Positions 17,126 to 27,006 are shown, counted from the stretch's first letter. The stretch: DNA of 64,000 bases from Pseudomonas violetae (GCF_023072615.1 NZ_JAKNRW010000003.1:409870-473869), one strand, 5' to 3'. A program made the numbers and translations. The notes: generated by a model from the sequence alone, not told the origin.

Positions 17126-17155
17126 CGAAGAAAACGTTAAGTCATTTTTTCGCTA

Positions 17156-18535
17156 TCAGATCATGCTCGCCGCCACTGACGGGCGACGGGACATCAGGCT
17201 TACCACCACAAAGCTCACCAGGCCGACAGCCAGGCTGTAGTAGATTGGCGTGTTGGCATCGAGGCCGTCCTTGAACATGAACACCAGTGCGGTGGCAAAA
17301 CCCATGCCCATGCTGGCAATGGCGCCGGCGGTCGTTGCGCGTTTCCAGAAAATGGCCCCGATCAGCGGGATCAACATGCCACCCACCAGGAGGTTGTAGG
17401 CCAGGGTCAGGGCGCTGATAACGTCATTGACCACCAGTGCGATGCCAAGTACGGCGATGCCGGTCAGCAGGGTAAACAGCCGGTTGATGCGCAGGCTCGA
17501 CTGTTTGCCACCACGCAGTTTCGGCAGCAGGTCCTCTGTCAGTGTGGTAGACGCCGCGAGAAGGCCGGCGCTGGCGGTGGACATCATGGCGGCCAGTGCG
17601 GCAGCAATGACCAGGCCACGGATGCCGTCCGGCAAGGACAGTTTGACGATGGCGGCGAAGGCGTTGTTGACGTTGTCCAGGTCCGGAATCAACACGTGGG
17701 CGGCCATGCCTATCAGGGCGCAGGCCAGTCCGTAGAGGATGCAGTAGAAGCCAGCGAAAGTACCCGCATACTGGGCAATTTTCGCGGTCTTGACGGTGAA
17801 CACCCGCTGCCAGATGTCCTGGCCGATCAGAATCCCGAAGAAGTAGATCATGAAGTAGGTGATGATGGTGTCCCAGCCGATGGTGGTGAAGCTGAAGGCG
17901 CTAGCCGGCAGTTTCAGCACCAGTTCATCCCAGCCGCCGACGCGGTACAGGCAGATGGGTAACAGGATGAACATCAGGCCGACGGTCTTGATCACGAACT
18001 GGACGATGTCGGTCAGCGTCAGGGACCACATGCCGCCGATCGCCGAGTAAACCACTACCACACCGCCGCCGAGCAGTACCGAGACCCAGAAAGGCAGGCC
18101 AAACAGCACTTGCAGGACGGTACCGATCGCCAGGATCGAGGTCACGCCGATCATCAGCGCGTACGCCAGCATGATCGCTGCGCTCGCGGAGCGGGCCATC
18201 GGGTTGTAGCGTTTTTCCAACACCTGGGTGACGGTGTAGATCTTCAGCTTGAGCAGTGGCTTGGCGAGGAACAGGTTCAACGCCACGATCCCGCAGCCCA
18301 GCGCCGCGCACAGCCAGAATCCGGAAATACCATGGACATAGCCCAGGCGCACGGTGCCGACGGTGGACGCACCACCCAGGACGGTTGCGGCCATGGTACC
18401 CATGTACAGGGTCGGGCCGAGGTTGCGACCGGCAACCAGGTAGTCTTCGTTGGTCTTGGCCTTGCGCATGCCGAAGTAGCCGAGGACCAGCATCGCGGCG
18501 GCGTATATGAGAACGACGAATAAATCCAAAGCCAT
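17156..18535 (-). CDS. sodium:solute symporter, gbu operon
   Basis: This 459-residue protein has about 13 transmembrane helices and the SSS-family signature near residues 20-70 (NEDYLVAGRNLGPTLYMGTMAATVLGGASTVG). It would couple inward sodium flow to solute uptake. The order gbuA, NTF2-like, NCS1 permease, SSS symporter on one strand matches the guanidinobutyrate locus of P. aeruginosa as I recall it (PA1418-PA1421). The solute is therefore inferred to be 4-guanidinobutyrate or a related guanidine. It is the last gene before a strong terminator. Confidence 0.85.
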   Translation of the reverse strand: MALDLFVVLIYAAAMLVLGYFGMRKAKTNEDYLVAGRNLGPTLYMGTMAATVLGGASTVGTVRLGYVHGISGFWLCAALGCGIVALNLFLAKPLLKLKIYTVTQVLEKRYNPMARSASAAIMLAYALMIGVTSILAIGTVLQVLFGLPFWVSVLLGGGVVVVYSAIGGMWSLTLTDIVQFVIKTVGLMFILLPICLYRVGGWDELVLKLPASAFSFTTIGWDTIITYFMIYFFGILIGQDIWQRVFTVKTAKIAQYAGTFAGFYCILYGLACALIGMAAHVLIPDLDNVNNAFAAIVKLSLPDGIRGLVIAAALAAMMSTASAGLLAASTTLTEDLLPKLRGGKQSSLRINRLFTLLTGIAVLGIALVVNDVISALTLAYNLLVGGMLIPLIGAIFWKRATTAGAIASMGMGFATALVFMFKDGLDANTPIYYSLAVGLVSFVVVSLMSRRPSVAASMI

Positions 18536-18631
18536 GATGGCGTGTCTCCGATTGTCTTTTTTATGATGAGGCTGGAAAGCAGTGTGGTAATCAGGCCACA
18601 GGTATTCACCTCATTACCGTGTCAGTTGTAT

Positions 18632-20140
18632 TCAGGTGGCTTGTCTTATGACCGGCTTACCAAGCGGCTCCATGCCTTTGCTGCGTAAATCATTCGGGCC
18701 AAACACCGCCCTGGGTTCGGGGAACAGGCTCAGCAGTACCAGGTACACCACCGAGGCCAGGCCCAGGGTGACTGGCAGGCTGATGTCGATGCCGTCGGCC
18801 AGGTTGCCCAGCGGTCCAACGAATTGTCCTGGCAGGTTGACGAAGCACAGACCCACCAGCGCACTCGGGATCCATGCCCCCAGGCCACGCCAGTTCCAGC
18901 CGTGGGTGAACCAGTAGCGGCCACCTTTTTCGCCGCGGGTGAATACCTGCAAATCATCCGGGCAATAAAAACCACGGCGCACCACCAGGCCAATGATCAT
19001 GATCACCATCCATGGCGTGGTGCAGGTGATGATCAGTACGGCGAAAGTCGAAACGCTTTGCACCAGGTTGGCGGCGAAGCGACCGATGAAGATGAAGGCA
19101 ATCGACATCACCCCGATCAGCAGCGTGGCCTTGACCCGGGACAGCACACGCGGAAACACGCTGGACATGTCCAGCCCGGTGCCATAAAGGGAAGTGGTGC
19201 CCGTGGACATGCCGCCGATCACCGCGATCAGGCACACCGGCAGGAAGAACCAGCTGGGCGAAACGGCCAGCAGCCCGCCGACATAGTTATTGGCGGCGAT
19301 GTAGTTCGGTGCCTTGATTGCCACGATGGTGGCAGTGGCCAGGCCGAACAGGAACGGGATCAGGGTGGCAAGCTGTGCCGCGATCACCGCGAACATGATC
19401 CGGCCCTTCGGGGTGTCACGCGGGATGTACCGCGACCAGTCACCTAGGAACGCGCCGAAGGAAATCGGGTTGCTCATGGCCACCAGCGCCGCACCGATAA
19501 ACGCTGCCCAGAAGCCGGCCTGGCCCATGGCGACGGTGCCGGCGAACTGGCTGTCGAAGGTCGGGGCGAAGGCGAAGATGCCGAGCAGGAACAGCGCGCT
19601 GGCCGCCCATACCGCAATGCGATTGACCCACAGCATGAAGCGGAAGCCGTAGATACACACGGTCAGCACCAGGATCGCAAATAATCCGTAGGCCAGGCCC
19701 AGGCTCAGGTCGGTTTCCGGCAGGCCGATCAGGCGTTTGGCGCCGCCGATCAACGCATCGCCCGAGCTCCACACCGACAGTGAGAAGAAGGCGATGGCGG
19801 TGAGCAACGACAGGAACGAACCGACGATCCGCCCGTGCACGCCGAAGTGCGCACCGGAAGACACGGCATTGTTGGTGCCGTTGATCGGGCCGAACAGGCC
19901 CATTGGCGCAAGGATCAGAGCGCCGAGCACGACGCCCAGCACGATCGCCCAGACACCGGCCTGGAAGGACAGGCCAAACAACACCGGGAAGCTGCCGAGC
20001 ACGGCGGTTGCGAAGGTGTTGGCGCCGCCGAAGATCAGGCGAAAAAGGTCGTTGGGACGGGCATCGCGTTCGTGATCCGGGATCTGTTCGACCCCGTTTG
20101 TTTCAATGCTGCTAAGGCTTTTTTCTTTGTTGTTATTCAT
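18632..20140 (-). CDS. NCS1-family cytosine/purine-type permease, gbu operon
   Basis: This 502-residue permease has 12 transmembrane helices and NCS1 features: DLFRLIFGGANTFATAVLGSFPVLFGLSF near residues 31-60, NPISFGAFLGDWSRYIP near 225-241, and SFGxxLGDW-like cation contacts. NCS1 proteins take up nucleobases, hydantoins and related nitrogenous compounds with H+ or Na+. Its position between the NTF2-like gene and the sodium symporter suggests uptake of guanidinobutyrate or an arginine-derived precursor. That is inference from the operon, not from the protein. Confidence 0.85.
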   Translation of the reverse strand: MNNNKEKSLSSIETNGVEQIPDHERDARPNDLFRLIFGGANTFATAVLGSFPVLFGLSFQAGVWAIVLGVVLGALILAPMGLFGPINGTNNAVSSGAHFGVHGRIVGSFLSLLTAIAFFSLSVWSSGDALIGGAKRLIGLPETDLSLGLAYGLFAILVLTVCIYGFRFMLWVNRIAVWAASALFLLGIFAFAPTFDSQFAGTVAMGQAGFWAAFIGAALVAMSNPISFGAFLGDWSRYIPRDTPKGRIMFAVIAAQLATLIPFLFGLATATIVAIKAPNYIAANNYVGGLLAVSPSWFFLPVCLIAVIGGMSTGTTSLYGTGLDMSSVFPRVLSRVKATLLIGVMSIAFIFIGRFAANLVQSVSTFAVLIITCTTPWMVIMIIGLVVRRGFYCPDDLQVFTRGEKGGRYWFTHGWNWRGLGAWIPSALVGLCFVNLPGQFVGPLGNLADGIDISLPVTLGLASVVYLVLLSLFPEPRAVFGPNDLRSKGMEPLGKPVIRQAT

Positions 20141-20194
20141 GATCTGCTCCGATCATAAAGGCGCGCTCATCGTGTGTGAGCGTCACCTGTTTGG

Positions 20195-20617
20195 CTAAGG
20201 GTTTGGCAGCCCTTCCGGCATCGCGGATAAATGTTCGTGGCAGGCCAGCCAATGGCCTTGTTGTTCTTGGCCAGACGGCTGTTTTCTGAAAACAATCGTC
20301 TCGCGCTCTTGGCTGAAGTGTTGCTCCCCTTGCATGCGCAGCTCGGTGGCCACGTCATGGATGAAAATCGCCACATCACCCTGGAGGCTGACGAAAGCGT
20401 TGCTTGAGGTGCACGAGAGCACCTCGAAGCCATCCACGGAGCGCCAGCTGTTCCACAACGCTTGATAGGCATCGCGCGACAGCAGGGGCTGTTCGAGGGT
20501 GTAGAAGACGAAGCTGGCATCGGCGCTAAAAGCGCCGAAGTAGGCTTCGTGGTCGTTACGGGCAAAGGCCGACACCAGATCGGCGGCGGCTTGCAATACT
20601 TGATCGCGCTCGTTCAT
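20195..20617 (-). CDS. NTF2-like (SnoaL-type) protein in the gbu operon
   Basis: This 140-residue protein matches the small NTF2/SnoaL alpha+beta cone fold: ERDQVLQAAADLVSAFARNDHEAYFGAFSADASFVFYTLEQPL at the N-terminus and strands GDVAIFIHDVATELR and HWLACHEHLSAMP later. Such proteins often act as small enzymes or binding proteins on hydrophobic or heterocyclic substrates. It begins 9 bases after gbuA ends, so it is tightly coupled. No specific reaction is known. Confidence 0.75.
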   Translation of the reverse strand: MNERDQVLQAAADLVSAFARNDHEAYFGAFSADASFVFYTLEQPLLSRDAYQALWNSWRSVDGFEVLSCTSSNAFVSLQGDVAIFIHDVATELRMQGEQHFSQERETIVFRKQPSGQEQQGHWLACHEHLSAMPEGLPNP

Positions 20618-20626
20618 GACCAGCCC

Positions 20627-21577
20627 TCAACGATGAACCACGCCCGGGAGTACGCAGAGCATTTCGTACAGCAGGTTGGCGGCCAGCAGCGAGGTATTTC
20701 CGGTGGTGTCGTAAGCGGGCGAGACTTCTACCAGATCGCAACCGACCAGGTCGAGGCCTTGGCAGCCACGCACGATCTCGATCGCTTGAATGGTCGTCAG
20801 GCCGCCGATCTCCGGGGTACCGGTGCCCGGAGCCCAGGCCGGATCGATGCCGTCAATGTCAAAACTCAGGTACACCGGACCGCCACCGACTTTCTCCCGA
20901 ACTTCAGCCATCAGCGGCGCGAGGGATTTGTGCCAGCACTCTTCTGCCTGGACGACGCGAAAGCCCTGGTTGCGGCTCCAGTTGAAGTCGTCGGCGGTGT
21001 AGCCCTGGGCGCGCAGGCCAATTTGCACTACGCGGTCCGGGTCCAGCAGGCCTTCCTCGACAGCGCGACGGAAGGTGGTGCCGTGGGCGATTTTCTCGCC
21101 GAACATGTGATCGTTGACATCCGCGTGGGCGTCGATGTGCACCAGGCCGACTTTGCCGTGCTTTTTGTGGATGGCACGCAGGATCGGCAGGGTAATGGTG
21201 TGGTCGCCGCCCAGGGTCAGGGGGATCACGTCGTGTTCGAGGATGTTGTCGTAGGACTCTTCGATGATCCGTACGGCGTCCAGCAGATTGAAGGTGTTGA
21301 TTGCGACGTCGCCGATGTCGGCCACCGACAGCGAATCGAACGGAGCAGCGCCGGTCGCCATGTTGTACGGGCGGATCATTACCGATTCGGCGCGGATTTC
21401 CCGAGGTCCAAAACGGGTGCCAGGGCGCAGGGAGGTACCGATGTCCAGGGGCACGCCAACGAAGGCAGCGTCCAGGCCGGCAGCGGTAGGCACATGGGGA
21501 AGTCGCATCATGGTGGCGATGCCGCCGAAGCGCGGCATTTCGTTGCCGCCCAGTGGTTGGTGAAGGATCTTGTCCAC
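20627..21577 (-). CDS. gbuA: guanidinobutyrase
   Basis: This 316-residue ureohydrolase uses two Mn ions to hydrolyse 4-guanidinobutyrate to 4-aminobutyrate and urea in arginine catabolism. Metal ligands are in GGDH (123-126), DAHADVND (149-156) and DIDGIDP (240-246). The sequence is very close to the P. aeruginosa GbuA I recall. The start is GTG at 21577, with GAGG 9 bases upstream; earlier in-frame ATGs lack a ribosome site. GbuR, encoded divergently at 21881, is its probable activator. Confidence 0.93.
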   Translation of the reverse strand: MDKILHQPLGGNEMPRFGGIATMMRLPHVPTAAGLDAAFVGVPLDIGTSLRPGTRFGPREIRAESVMIRPYNMATGAAPFDSLSVADIGDVAINTFNLLDAVRIIEESYDNILEHDVIPLTLGGDHTITLPILRAIHKKHGKVGLVHIDAHADVNDHMFGEKIAHGTTFRRAVEEGLLDPDRVVQIGLRAQGYTADDFNWSRNQGFRVVQAEECWHKSLAPLMAEVREKVGGGPVYLSFDIDGIDPAWAPGTGTPEIGGLTTIQAIEIVRGCQGLDLVGCDLVEVSPAYDTTGNTSLLAANLLYEMLCVLPGVVHR

Positions 21578-21725
21578 GGGTTCAGGCCTCATCATTTTTT
21601 TGTATTAGGCGCCGATTCTGCGAAATGTAGTGGCGGGGAAGAATCGCTACGGACAAATACTTAGTTCAGGTTTTTCTAAACTAATGCAGAGCACACAGAT
21701 AGACTGTCGACGCGAACACAACCCC

Positions 21726-21857
21726 TGTGGCTAGGGAGCTTGCTCCCGCTGGGCTGCGAAGCAGCCCCAAAACCATTACCCCATTGCATCAGATGTAACG
21801 CATCAGGCATTTCACGACTGCTGCGCAGCCGAGCGGGAGCGAGCTCCCTCGCCACAA
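21726..21857. repeat. REP pair between gbuA and gbuR
   Basis: TGTGGCTAGGGAGCTTGCTCCCGCTGGGCTGCGAAGCAGCCCC begins at 21726 and an inverse arm ends GCGGGAGCGAGCTCCCTCGCCACA at 21857. The pair lies in the divergent promoter region, only 23 bases before the gbuR start. Confidence 0.75.
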
Positions 21858-21880
21858 AAGCGACGTACCGAGGAGCTCCC

Positions 21881-22774
21881 ATGGCCAACGCTTTACCTGA
21901 CCTGAAACTATTGCGCATTTTTGTCAGCGTGGTTCGCCATCAGGGGTTTGCCACTGCCCAGCAGGAGCTCAACCTCTCGACCTCGGCCATCAGCACCTAC
22001 ATGAGCCAGCTCGAAGCTGCCCTCGGCCTGGTGCTCTGCCATCGCGGGCGTGGCGGTTTCAGCCTGACCAGCAAGGGTGAGCTGTTCCATCAGGAAACCC
22101 TGCGGCTGCTGGCCGAGCTCGAAGGGTTCGAGCAATATGCCGCAGCGCTCAAGGGCGAGTTGCGCGGCACGCTGAACCTGGGGGTCATCGACTCCACCGT
22201 CAGCGACAAGGCCCTGCCGTTCGCCGAGGCCATCGGCGCCTACAGCCAGGAGCACCCGGCCGTGCATCTGCACTTGTCGGTCATGAGCCCCTACGAGCTG
22301 CAACTCGGCGTGCAGGACAATCGCCTGGACCTGGCCATAGGCGCGTTTTCCACGCGCATGAGCGGGCTGGTCTACATGCCGCTGTACCGGGAGCAACACT
22401 GGTTGTACTGCAGCAGCCGGCATCCGCTGTTCACCGAGCGGCGCATCCCTGAGCAGGTCATCACCCAGCAGCGCATGGTCGGTCGGGGCTACTGGAGCCA
22501 GGCGGAACTGGCGCGGCACGGCTTCAAACACAGCGCTGCCACGGTGGAGAGTATGGAAGCGCAGTTGATCCTGGTGTTGTCGGGTGCATACATCGGCTAC
22601 CTGCCCGAACACTACGCCCAGGCCTGGGCCGACAAGGGTGATCTGCGGGTGTTGCTGCCGGCGACCTTTGGTTACCAGGCGCCTTTTTCCATGATCGTGC
22701 GCCGTGGTCGCAGCCGCGAACCGTTGATCCAGACGTTCCGCGACCTTCTGAAAGCGCAACTCAATCAGGCTTGA
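21881..22774 (+). CDS. gbuR: LysR-family regulator of guanidinobutyrate use
   Basis: This 297-residue LysR protein has a helix-turn-helix in LLRIFVSVVRHQGFATAQQELNLSTSAISTYMSQLE (residues 9-44) and a ligand-binding domain after it. It lies divergent from gbuA, as gbuR does in P. aeruginosa, where it activates gbuA in response to 4-guanidinobutyrate. The ATG at 21881 has GAGGAG 5-8 bases upstream. The name rests on position and family. Confidence 0.82.
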   Translation: MANALPDLKLLRIFVSVVRHQGFATAQQELNLSTSAISTYMSQLEAALGLVLCHRGRGGFSLTSKGELFHQETLRLLAELEGFEQYAAALKGELRGTLNLGVIDSTVSDKALPFAEAIGAYSQEHPAVHLHLSVMSPYELQLGVQDNRLDLAIGAFSTRMSGLVYMPLYREQHWLYCSSRHPLFTERRIPEQVITQQRMVGRGYWSQAELARHGFKHSAATVESMEAQLILVLSGAYIGYLPEHYAQAWADKGDLRVLLPATFGYQAPFSMIVRRGRSREPLIQTFRDLLKAQLNQA

Positions 22775-22778
22775 AATA

Positions 22779-23375
22779 ATGTCCAGAAACCATTGCCCGC
22801 GCTGCCTGCGCCCAGAAGCCCATTGCCTTTGCCCCTTGATCCCGAGTCTCGACAGCCGAACCCGGGTGCTGGTGCTGCAGCATCCGAGTGAAGTGAGCCA
22901 CGCGTTGAATACTGCACGGTTGGCTGCGCTTGGCCTGACCAATGCCGTGTTGATCGTCGGTGAAGTGTTTGCGGATCTGCCGGCTCTGTTGAATCAGCCG
23001 GGGTACCAGGCGCGGCTGCTGTTTCCGGGCGAGGATGCGCAAACGTTGCAGGGCTATGTCGCGGATGATCAGGCGCTATTGCTGGTGGTCCCGGACGGTA
23101 CCTGGCGCAAGGCGCGCAAGATGCTGCACCTCAACCCGCAGCTGGCGGCGTTGCCCAGGGTGACGCTGGCGCAGGGCGGGGTGTCCCGGTATCGACTGCG
23201 CAAGGCGCCGGGGCCGGGGGCTTTGTCAACGGTGGAGGCGATTGTGCAGGCGTTGCAGGTGCTGGAAGCGCCGAGTTCTTTTGAGCCGCTGCTGAAGCCG
23301 TTCGAGGCGTTGATCGAGGGACAGATTGCGGCGATGGGGGAGGAGGTTTTTTTGCGTAATCATGGGCCGAAGTAG
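22779..23375 (+). CDS. tapT: DTW-domain tRNA-uridine aminocarboxypropyltransferase
   Basis: This 198-residue DTW-domain protein belongs to the family that transfers the 3-amino-3-carboxypropyl group of SAM to uridine (acp3U) at tRNA position 47. The N-terminus carries a four-Cys cluster (CPRCLRPEAHCLCP). The core has PDGTWRKARKM (DTW-type motif) and a later STVEAI. It is shorter than the E. coli enzyme. It starts 4 bases after gbuR ends, so may be co-transcribed. Direct evidence for the reaction is from the family, not from this sequence. Confidence 0.8.
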   Translation: MSRNHCPRCLRPEAHCLCPLIPSLDSRTRVLVLQHPSEVSHALNTARLAALGLTNAVLIVGEVFADLPALLNQPGYQARLLFPGEDAQTLQGYVADDQALLLVVPDGTWRKARKMLHLNPQLAALPRVTLAQGGVSRYRLRKAPGPGALSTVEAIVQALQVLEAPSSFEPLLKPFEALIEGQIAAMGEEVFLRNHGPK

Positions 23376-23424
23376 GTGTTGCCCGCGAAGACGGTAGACC
23401 TATCACCACAACTCCAGGCCAGAC

Positions 23425-24798
23425 CTACCGCTCGCGCATCGCCTCGGTCCGCGCCTTCAGCACAGGCTTGAGCAGGTAATCCAGCACACTCTTCTCCCCG
23501 GTGATGATATCCACCGTCGCCACCATCCCCGGAATGATCAGCAATGGCTTGACATCCCCACCCAGGTGATTCTTGTCGGTGCGCACCTGAATCAGATAAA
23601 AGCTGTTGCCCTTGTCATCGGTGATGGTGTCCGCGCCAATCAACTCCAGCTTCGCCTTCAACCCGCCATAGATCGTGTAGTCGTAGGCACTGAATTTAAC
23701 CATCGCCCGCTGCCCAGGATGCAGGAACGCCACGTCCTGCGGACGGACCTTGGCCTCGATCAGCAGGTTGTCTTCCAGCGGCACGATTTCCATCATGTCG
23801 CTACCTGGTTGGACCACGCCACCGATGGTGTTGACCTTGAGCACCTTGATAATCCCGTGAACCGGCGAGACAACAGTGGTGCGGGTTACGCGGTCGTCGA
23901 TGGCGATGCTCGAAGCGGTGATTTTCGACAGGTCGGTGCGTTTCTCGTTGAGCTCCTTGGCGGCGTCCGAACGGAAGGATTGTTCGGACTCGTCGATCTT
24001 GCTTTTGATTTCAGCGATCGCCGATTCAGCCCGAGGGATGGCCAGGGTCGTGGCATTCAGCGAGCCGCGAATTTCCACCGCGCTGCGCTTGAGCCGAAGG
24101 ATTTCCACTGGCGACACCGCACCGGTACCGACCAGCGGAGCGGACATGTTCATCTCTTGTTGGAGTAATGCCAGGCTCGAACTGAATTGCCCTTGTTTCG
24201 AGCGAAATTCCGCCAGCTCTTGGGTTTTTTGCCGAAGTTGTTCGCTGAGCGTGCGCTGTTCACTGGCCAGTCGACGCTGCCGTTGTTCATAGAGCGAGCG
24301 TTCGTCTTCGGCCACCTGCGGCGCCTTGGCGATCACCTCGGCCGACAGCTTGAAAGGCCGGCCTTCCGCCTCGGCGGACAGGCGTTCAACTTGGGCGGTC
24401 AAGGCATACCGATCCACCTCGCTTTCACCCTTATTCGATAAAAAACGCGTGTCGTCCAGGCGCAGCAGGGTATCGCCCTTGTCCACCATTTGCCCCTCGC
24501 GGACAAAGATCTCGGTGACGATGCCGCCTTCCAGGTTTTGAATTACCTGAACCTTGCTCGACGGAATCGCCTTGCCTTCACCCATGGTGACTTCCTGGAG
24601 CACGGCGTATTTGGCCCAGACCACTGCGCTGACTATCAGCCCGGCTGCCAGCCACACGGTGATTCGCGACCAGCGTGGTGAATCCTGCAATGTCGCGCCG
24701 GCGGTCTCCGGCATGAACTCGCTCTCGGCGCTTTTCCTGAAACTGCCGAAGTAACCGCGCGGCTTTGAATCAGACGTGTCGGATGTTGATCGGGCCAT
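23425..24798 (-). CDS. lapC: LapC, type I secretion membrane-fusion (adaptor) protein
   Basis: This 457-residue HlyD-family adaptor links the inner-membrane ABC exporter to the outer-membrane channel during LapA secretion. One transmembrane helix (ITVWLAAGLIVSAVVWAKYAV, residues 48-68) follows a short cytoplasmic tail. A long coiled-coil hairpin spans about residues 120-300, and the beta-barrel region has GQRAMVKFSAYDYTIYGGL near 380. The ATG at 24798 was chosen because GGAG lies 6 bases upstream and overlaps the lapB TAG stop (TAGGAG), so the two genes are coupled. Confidence 0.9.
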   Translation of the reverse strand: MARSTSDTSDSKPRGYFGSFRKSAESEFMPETAGATLQDSPRWSRITVWLAAGLIVSAVVWAKYAVLQEVTMGEGKAIPSSKVQVIQNLEGGIVTEIFVREGQMVDKGDTLLRLDDTRFLSNKGESEVDRYALTAQVERLSAEAEGRPFKLSAEVIAKAPQVAEDERSLYEQRQRRLASEQRTLSEQLRQKTQELAEFRSKQGQFSSSLALLQQEMNMSAPLVGTGAVSPVEILRLKRSAVEIRGSLNATTLAIPRAESAIAEIKSKIDESEQSFRSDAAKELNEKRTDLSKITASSIAIDDRVTRTTVVSPVHGIIKVLKVNTIGGVVQPGSDMMEIVPLEDNLLIEAKVRPQDVAFLHPGQRAMVKFSAYDYTIYGGLKAKLELIGADTITDDKGNSFYLIQVRTDKNHLGGDVKPLLIIPGMVATVDIITGEKSVLDYLLKPVLKARTEAMRER

Positions 24799-24807
24799 GG
24801 GCAACTC

Positions 24808-26967
24808 CTAGACCGCTGCAGAGCCGACGCGGCCCTTGCGCAGTGCATCGATGACCGCTTCTTTTGGACCGTCGGCGACGATCCGTCCGTTATCCAGTAC
24901 TACCAGCCGATCCACCAGGCTGAGCATGGAGGTCCGGTGGGTGACCAGCAGCAAGGTTTTGCCCTGGACCCAGCCGTGGAGTTTTTGCCGCAGGACGTCT
25001 TCGCTGCTGTTGTCCATGGCGCTGGTGGGCTCGTCGAGCAGCATGATCGGCGGATCGAGCAACAAGGCCCGGGCCAGCAGCACGGCCTGGCGCTGGCCAC
25101 CGGAAAGCAACTGCCCGCGTTCACCCACGGGCCGGTCGAAGCCTTGGGGGTGCTGACGGGCGAGTTCGGTGACGCCGGTGAGTTCCGCTACTTCCAGCAT
25201 CCGCGCATCACTGATGTAGCGAGCGCCCAGTGTCAGGTTGTCGCGCAAGCTACCGGCCAGCAAAGGCAAGTCATGCGCAACGTAACCAATTTGCTGGCGC
25301 AAATCGGCGACGTCGAGTTGTCGCAGATCCAGGCCGTCGAGCAGCAACTGGCCCTCTTCGGGTGTGTAGAAACCCATCACCAGGCGGGCGAGGGTGCTTT
25401 TTCCCGAGCCGCTGCGGCCGATGATCCCGATGCGCTCACCGGGTTTCATGCTGAAACTGACGTTGTGCAGCGCCGGGGCACTCTGGCCGTTGTAGTGAAA
25501 GGTCACGCCACTGACGTCGAGGGCGCCTTGCAGTTGCGTGCGCTCCAAGGGCCGTTGCCGGGCGTCACGCTCCTGAGGCAGGCCCATCAGCGCGTCGGTA
25601 CTTTTCATGGTCAGCTGTGCTTGTTGGTAACGCGTGATCAGGCCAGCGATTTGCCCGAGCGGCGCCAGCACCCGGCTGCCGAGCATGTAGGTCGCCACCA
25701 GTGCACCGACGCTGAGGTTACCGGCGATGATGCTGTAGACCCCGGCGACGATGGTCGCCATACCGGAAAATTGTTGGATGAACAGGGTGCCGTTGGTGGC
25801 CAGGGCTGAGAGATTGCGCGCGTGGCTGTCGAGGCGGGTCAGGGCGCCGTGGGTGGTTTCCCATTTGTGCTGACGTTCGCTTTCGGCGCTGCAAGCCTTG
25901 AGGGTTTCCAGGCCACCCAGGGTTTCAATAAGTAGGGCCTGACGTTCCGCACCCAGGGTCAGGCTTTTTTGCACGGTGTCGCGCAGGCGCGCCTGGATAA
26001 TCATTGCGAAGAGGATGGTGATCGGGAATGCCAGCAATGGGATCACCACCAGCCATCCACCCAGCAGGCCGATCACCACCAGCATCAGCGCGGCGAAAGG
26101 CAGGTCGATCAGGCTGGTGAGGGTCACAGCGGTGAGAAATTCACGCAGGCCCTGGAAGTCATGGATGCTCTGGGCAAACCCACCGATGGTGGCGGGCCGA
26201 GCTTTCATCGACATGCCGGTGATCCGCTCGAACAAGGTTGCGGAGAGAATCACGTCGGTTTTCTTCCCAGCGGTGTCCAGCAAGTGGGCGCGCACCACGC
26301 GCAGGACCAGTTCGAAGCCGGTGCCGATGAGCAGACCGATGGACAGCACCCACAGGGTTGATGTGGCCTGGTTCGGCACGACCCGATCGTAGGTCTGCAT
26401 GACGAATAGCGGCACCATCAGGCCCAGGAGGTTGATCAGGAAACTCGCCAGGATGGCGTCGCTGTACAGCCATTTGGACAGTTTGAGCGTGTCGCGAAAC
26501 CACGCTTCCACCCGCGGCACCAAAGGAGAGCGCAGGTCTTCGAGTTCATGGCGTGGCCGGGCAAACAATGCCTGGCCACTGTAATTTTCAGTCAGCTCTT
26601 CACGGCTGACCCATTGTTCGCCGCCGTCGGCTTCGCTGGGCAGAATCAGCAACCGGCCATCGTCGCCGAGACGTCGCAGGATTGCCGTGCGACCGTTGCC
26701 GAGAATCAGCATGACGGGCAAGTTGAGAGGGGAAATATCTGCCAGCTCCCGGCGCAGCACACGCGCCTGCAAACCGGCTCTGGCTGCTGCGCGGGGCAGC
26801 AGGTCGAGGCTCAGGCGTTGTTTGTTCAGGGGTAGCCCGGCACTCAGGCTGGCGCGACTGACTGTCGCGCCGTGGAGTTTGCAGAGGATCAATAGCCCGT
26901 CAAGAAGCGGGTCGTCGAAGCCAAGACGCGGATCGACACCAGTGTTGCCGGTTTCCATGCTGGTCAA
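24808..26967 (-). CDS. lapB: LapB, type I secretion ABC exporter
   Basis: This 719-residue protein powers LapA export. It has an N-terminal C39-peptidase-like domain (LDGLLILCKLHGATVSRASLSAGLPL, near residues 20-45) that lacks the catalytic Cys-Gln pair, six transmembrane helices (about residues 160-440), and an ATPase domain. The ATPase has GRSGSGKST (Walker A), LLSGGQRQAVLLARALL (signature) and MLLDEPTSAMD (Walker B). The start is TTG at 26967, with GGAG 8 bases upstream; the ATG at 26958 is the alternative. A (TG)7 repeat and a REP hairpin lie just upstream. Confidence 0.9.
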   Translation of the reverse strand: MTSMETGNTGVDPRLGFDDPLLDGLLILCKLHGATVSRASLSAGLPLNKQRLSLDLLPRAAARAGLQARVLRRELADISPLNLPVMLILGNGRTAILRRLGDDGRLLILPSEADGGEQWVSREELTENYSGQALFARPRHELEDLRSPLVPRVEAWFRDTLKLSKWLYSDAILASFLINLLGLMVPLFVMQTYDRVVPNQATSTLWVLSIGLLIGTGFELVLRVVRAHLLDTAGKKTDVILSATLFERITGMSMKARPATIGGFAQSIHDFQGLREFLTAVTLTSLIDLPFAALMLVVIGLLGGWLVVIPLLAFPITILFAMIIQARLRDTVQKSLTLGAERQALLIETLGGLETLKACSAESERQHKWETTHGALTRLDSHARNLSALATNGTLFIQQFSGMATIVAGVYSIIAGNLSVGALVATYMLGSRVLAPLGQIAGLITRYQQAQLTMKSTDALMGLPQERDARQRPLERTQLQGALDVSGVTFHYNGQSAPALHNVSFSMKPGERIGIIGRSGSGKSTLARLVMGFYTPEEGQLLLDGLDLRQLDVADLRQQIGYVAHDLPLLAGSLRDNLTLGARYISDARMLEVAELTGVTELARQHPQGFDRPVGERGQLLSGGQRQAVLLARALLLDPPIMLLDEPTSAMDNSSEDVLRQKLHGWVQGKTLLLVTHRTSMLSLVDRLVVLDNGRIVADGPKEAVIDALRKGRVGSAAV

Positions 26968-27006
26968 ATTGATCGCTCCAGTTGAACGGGCTGCCACATC
27001 CAAACA

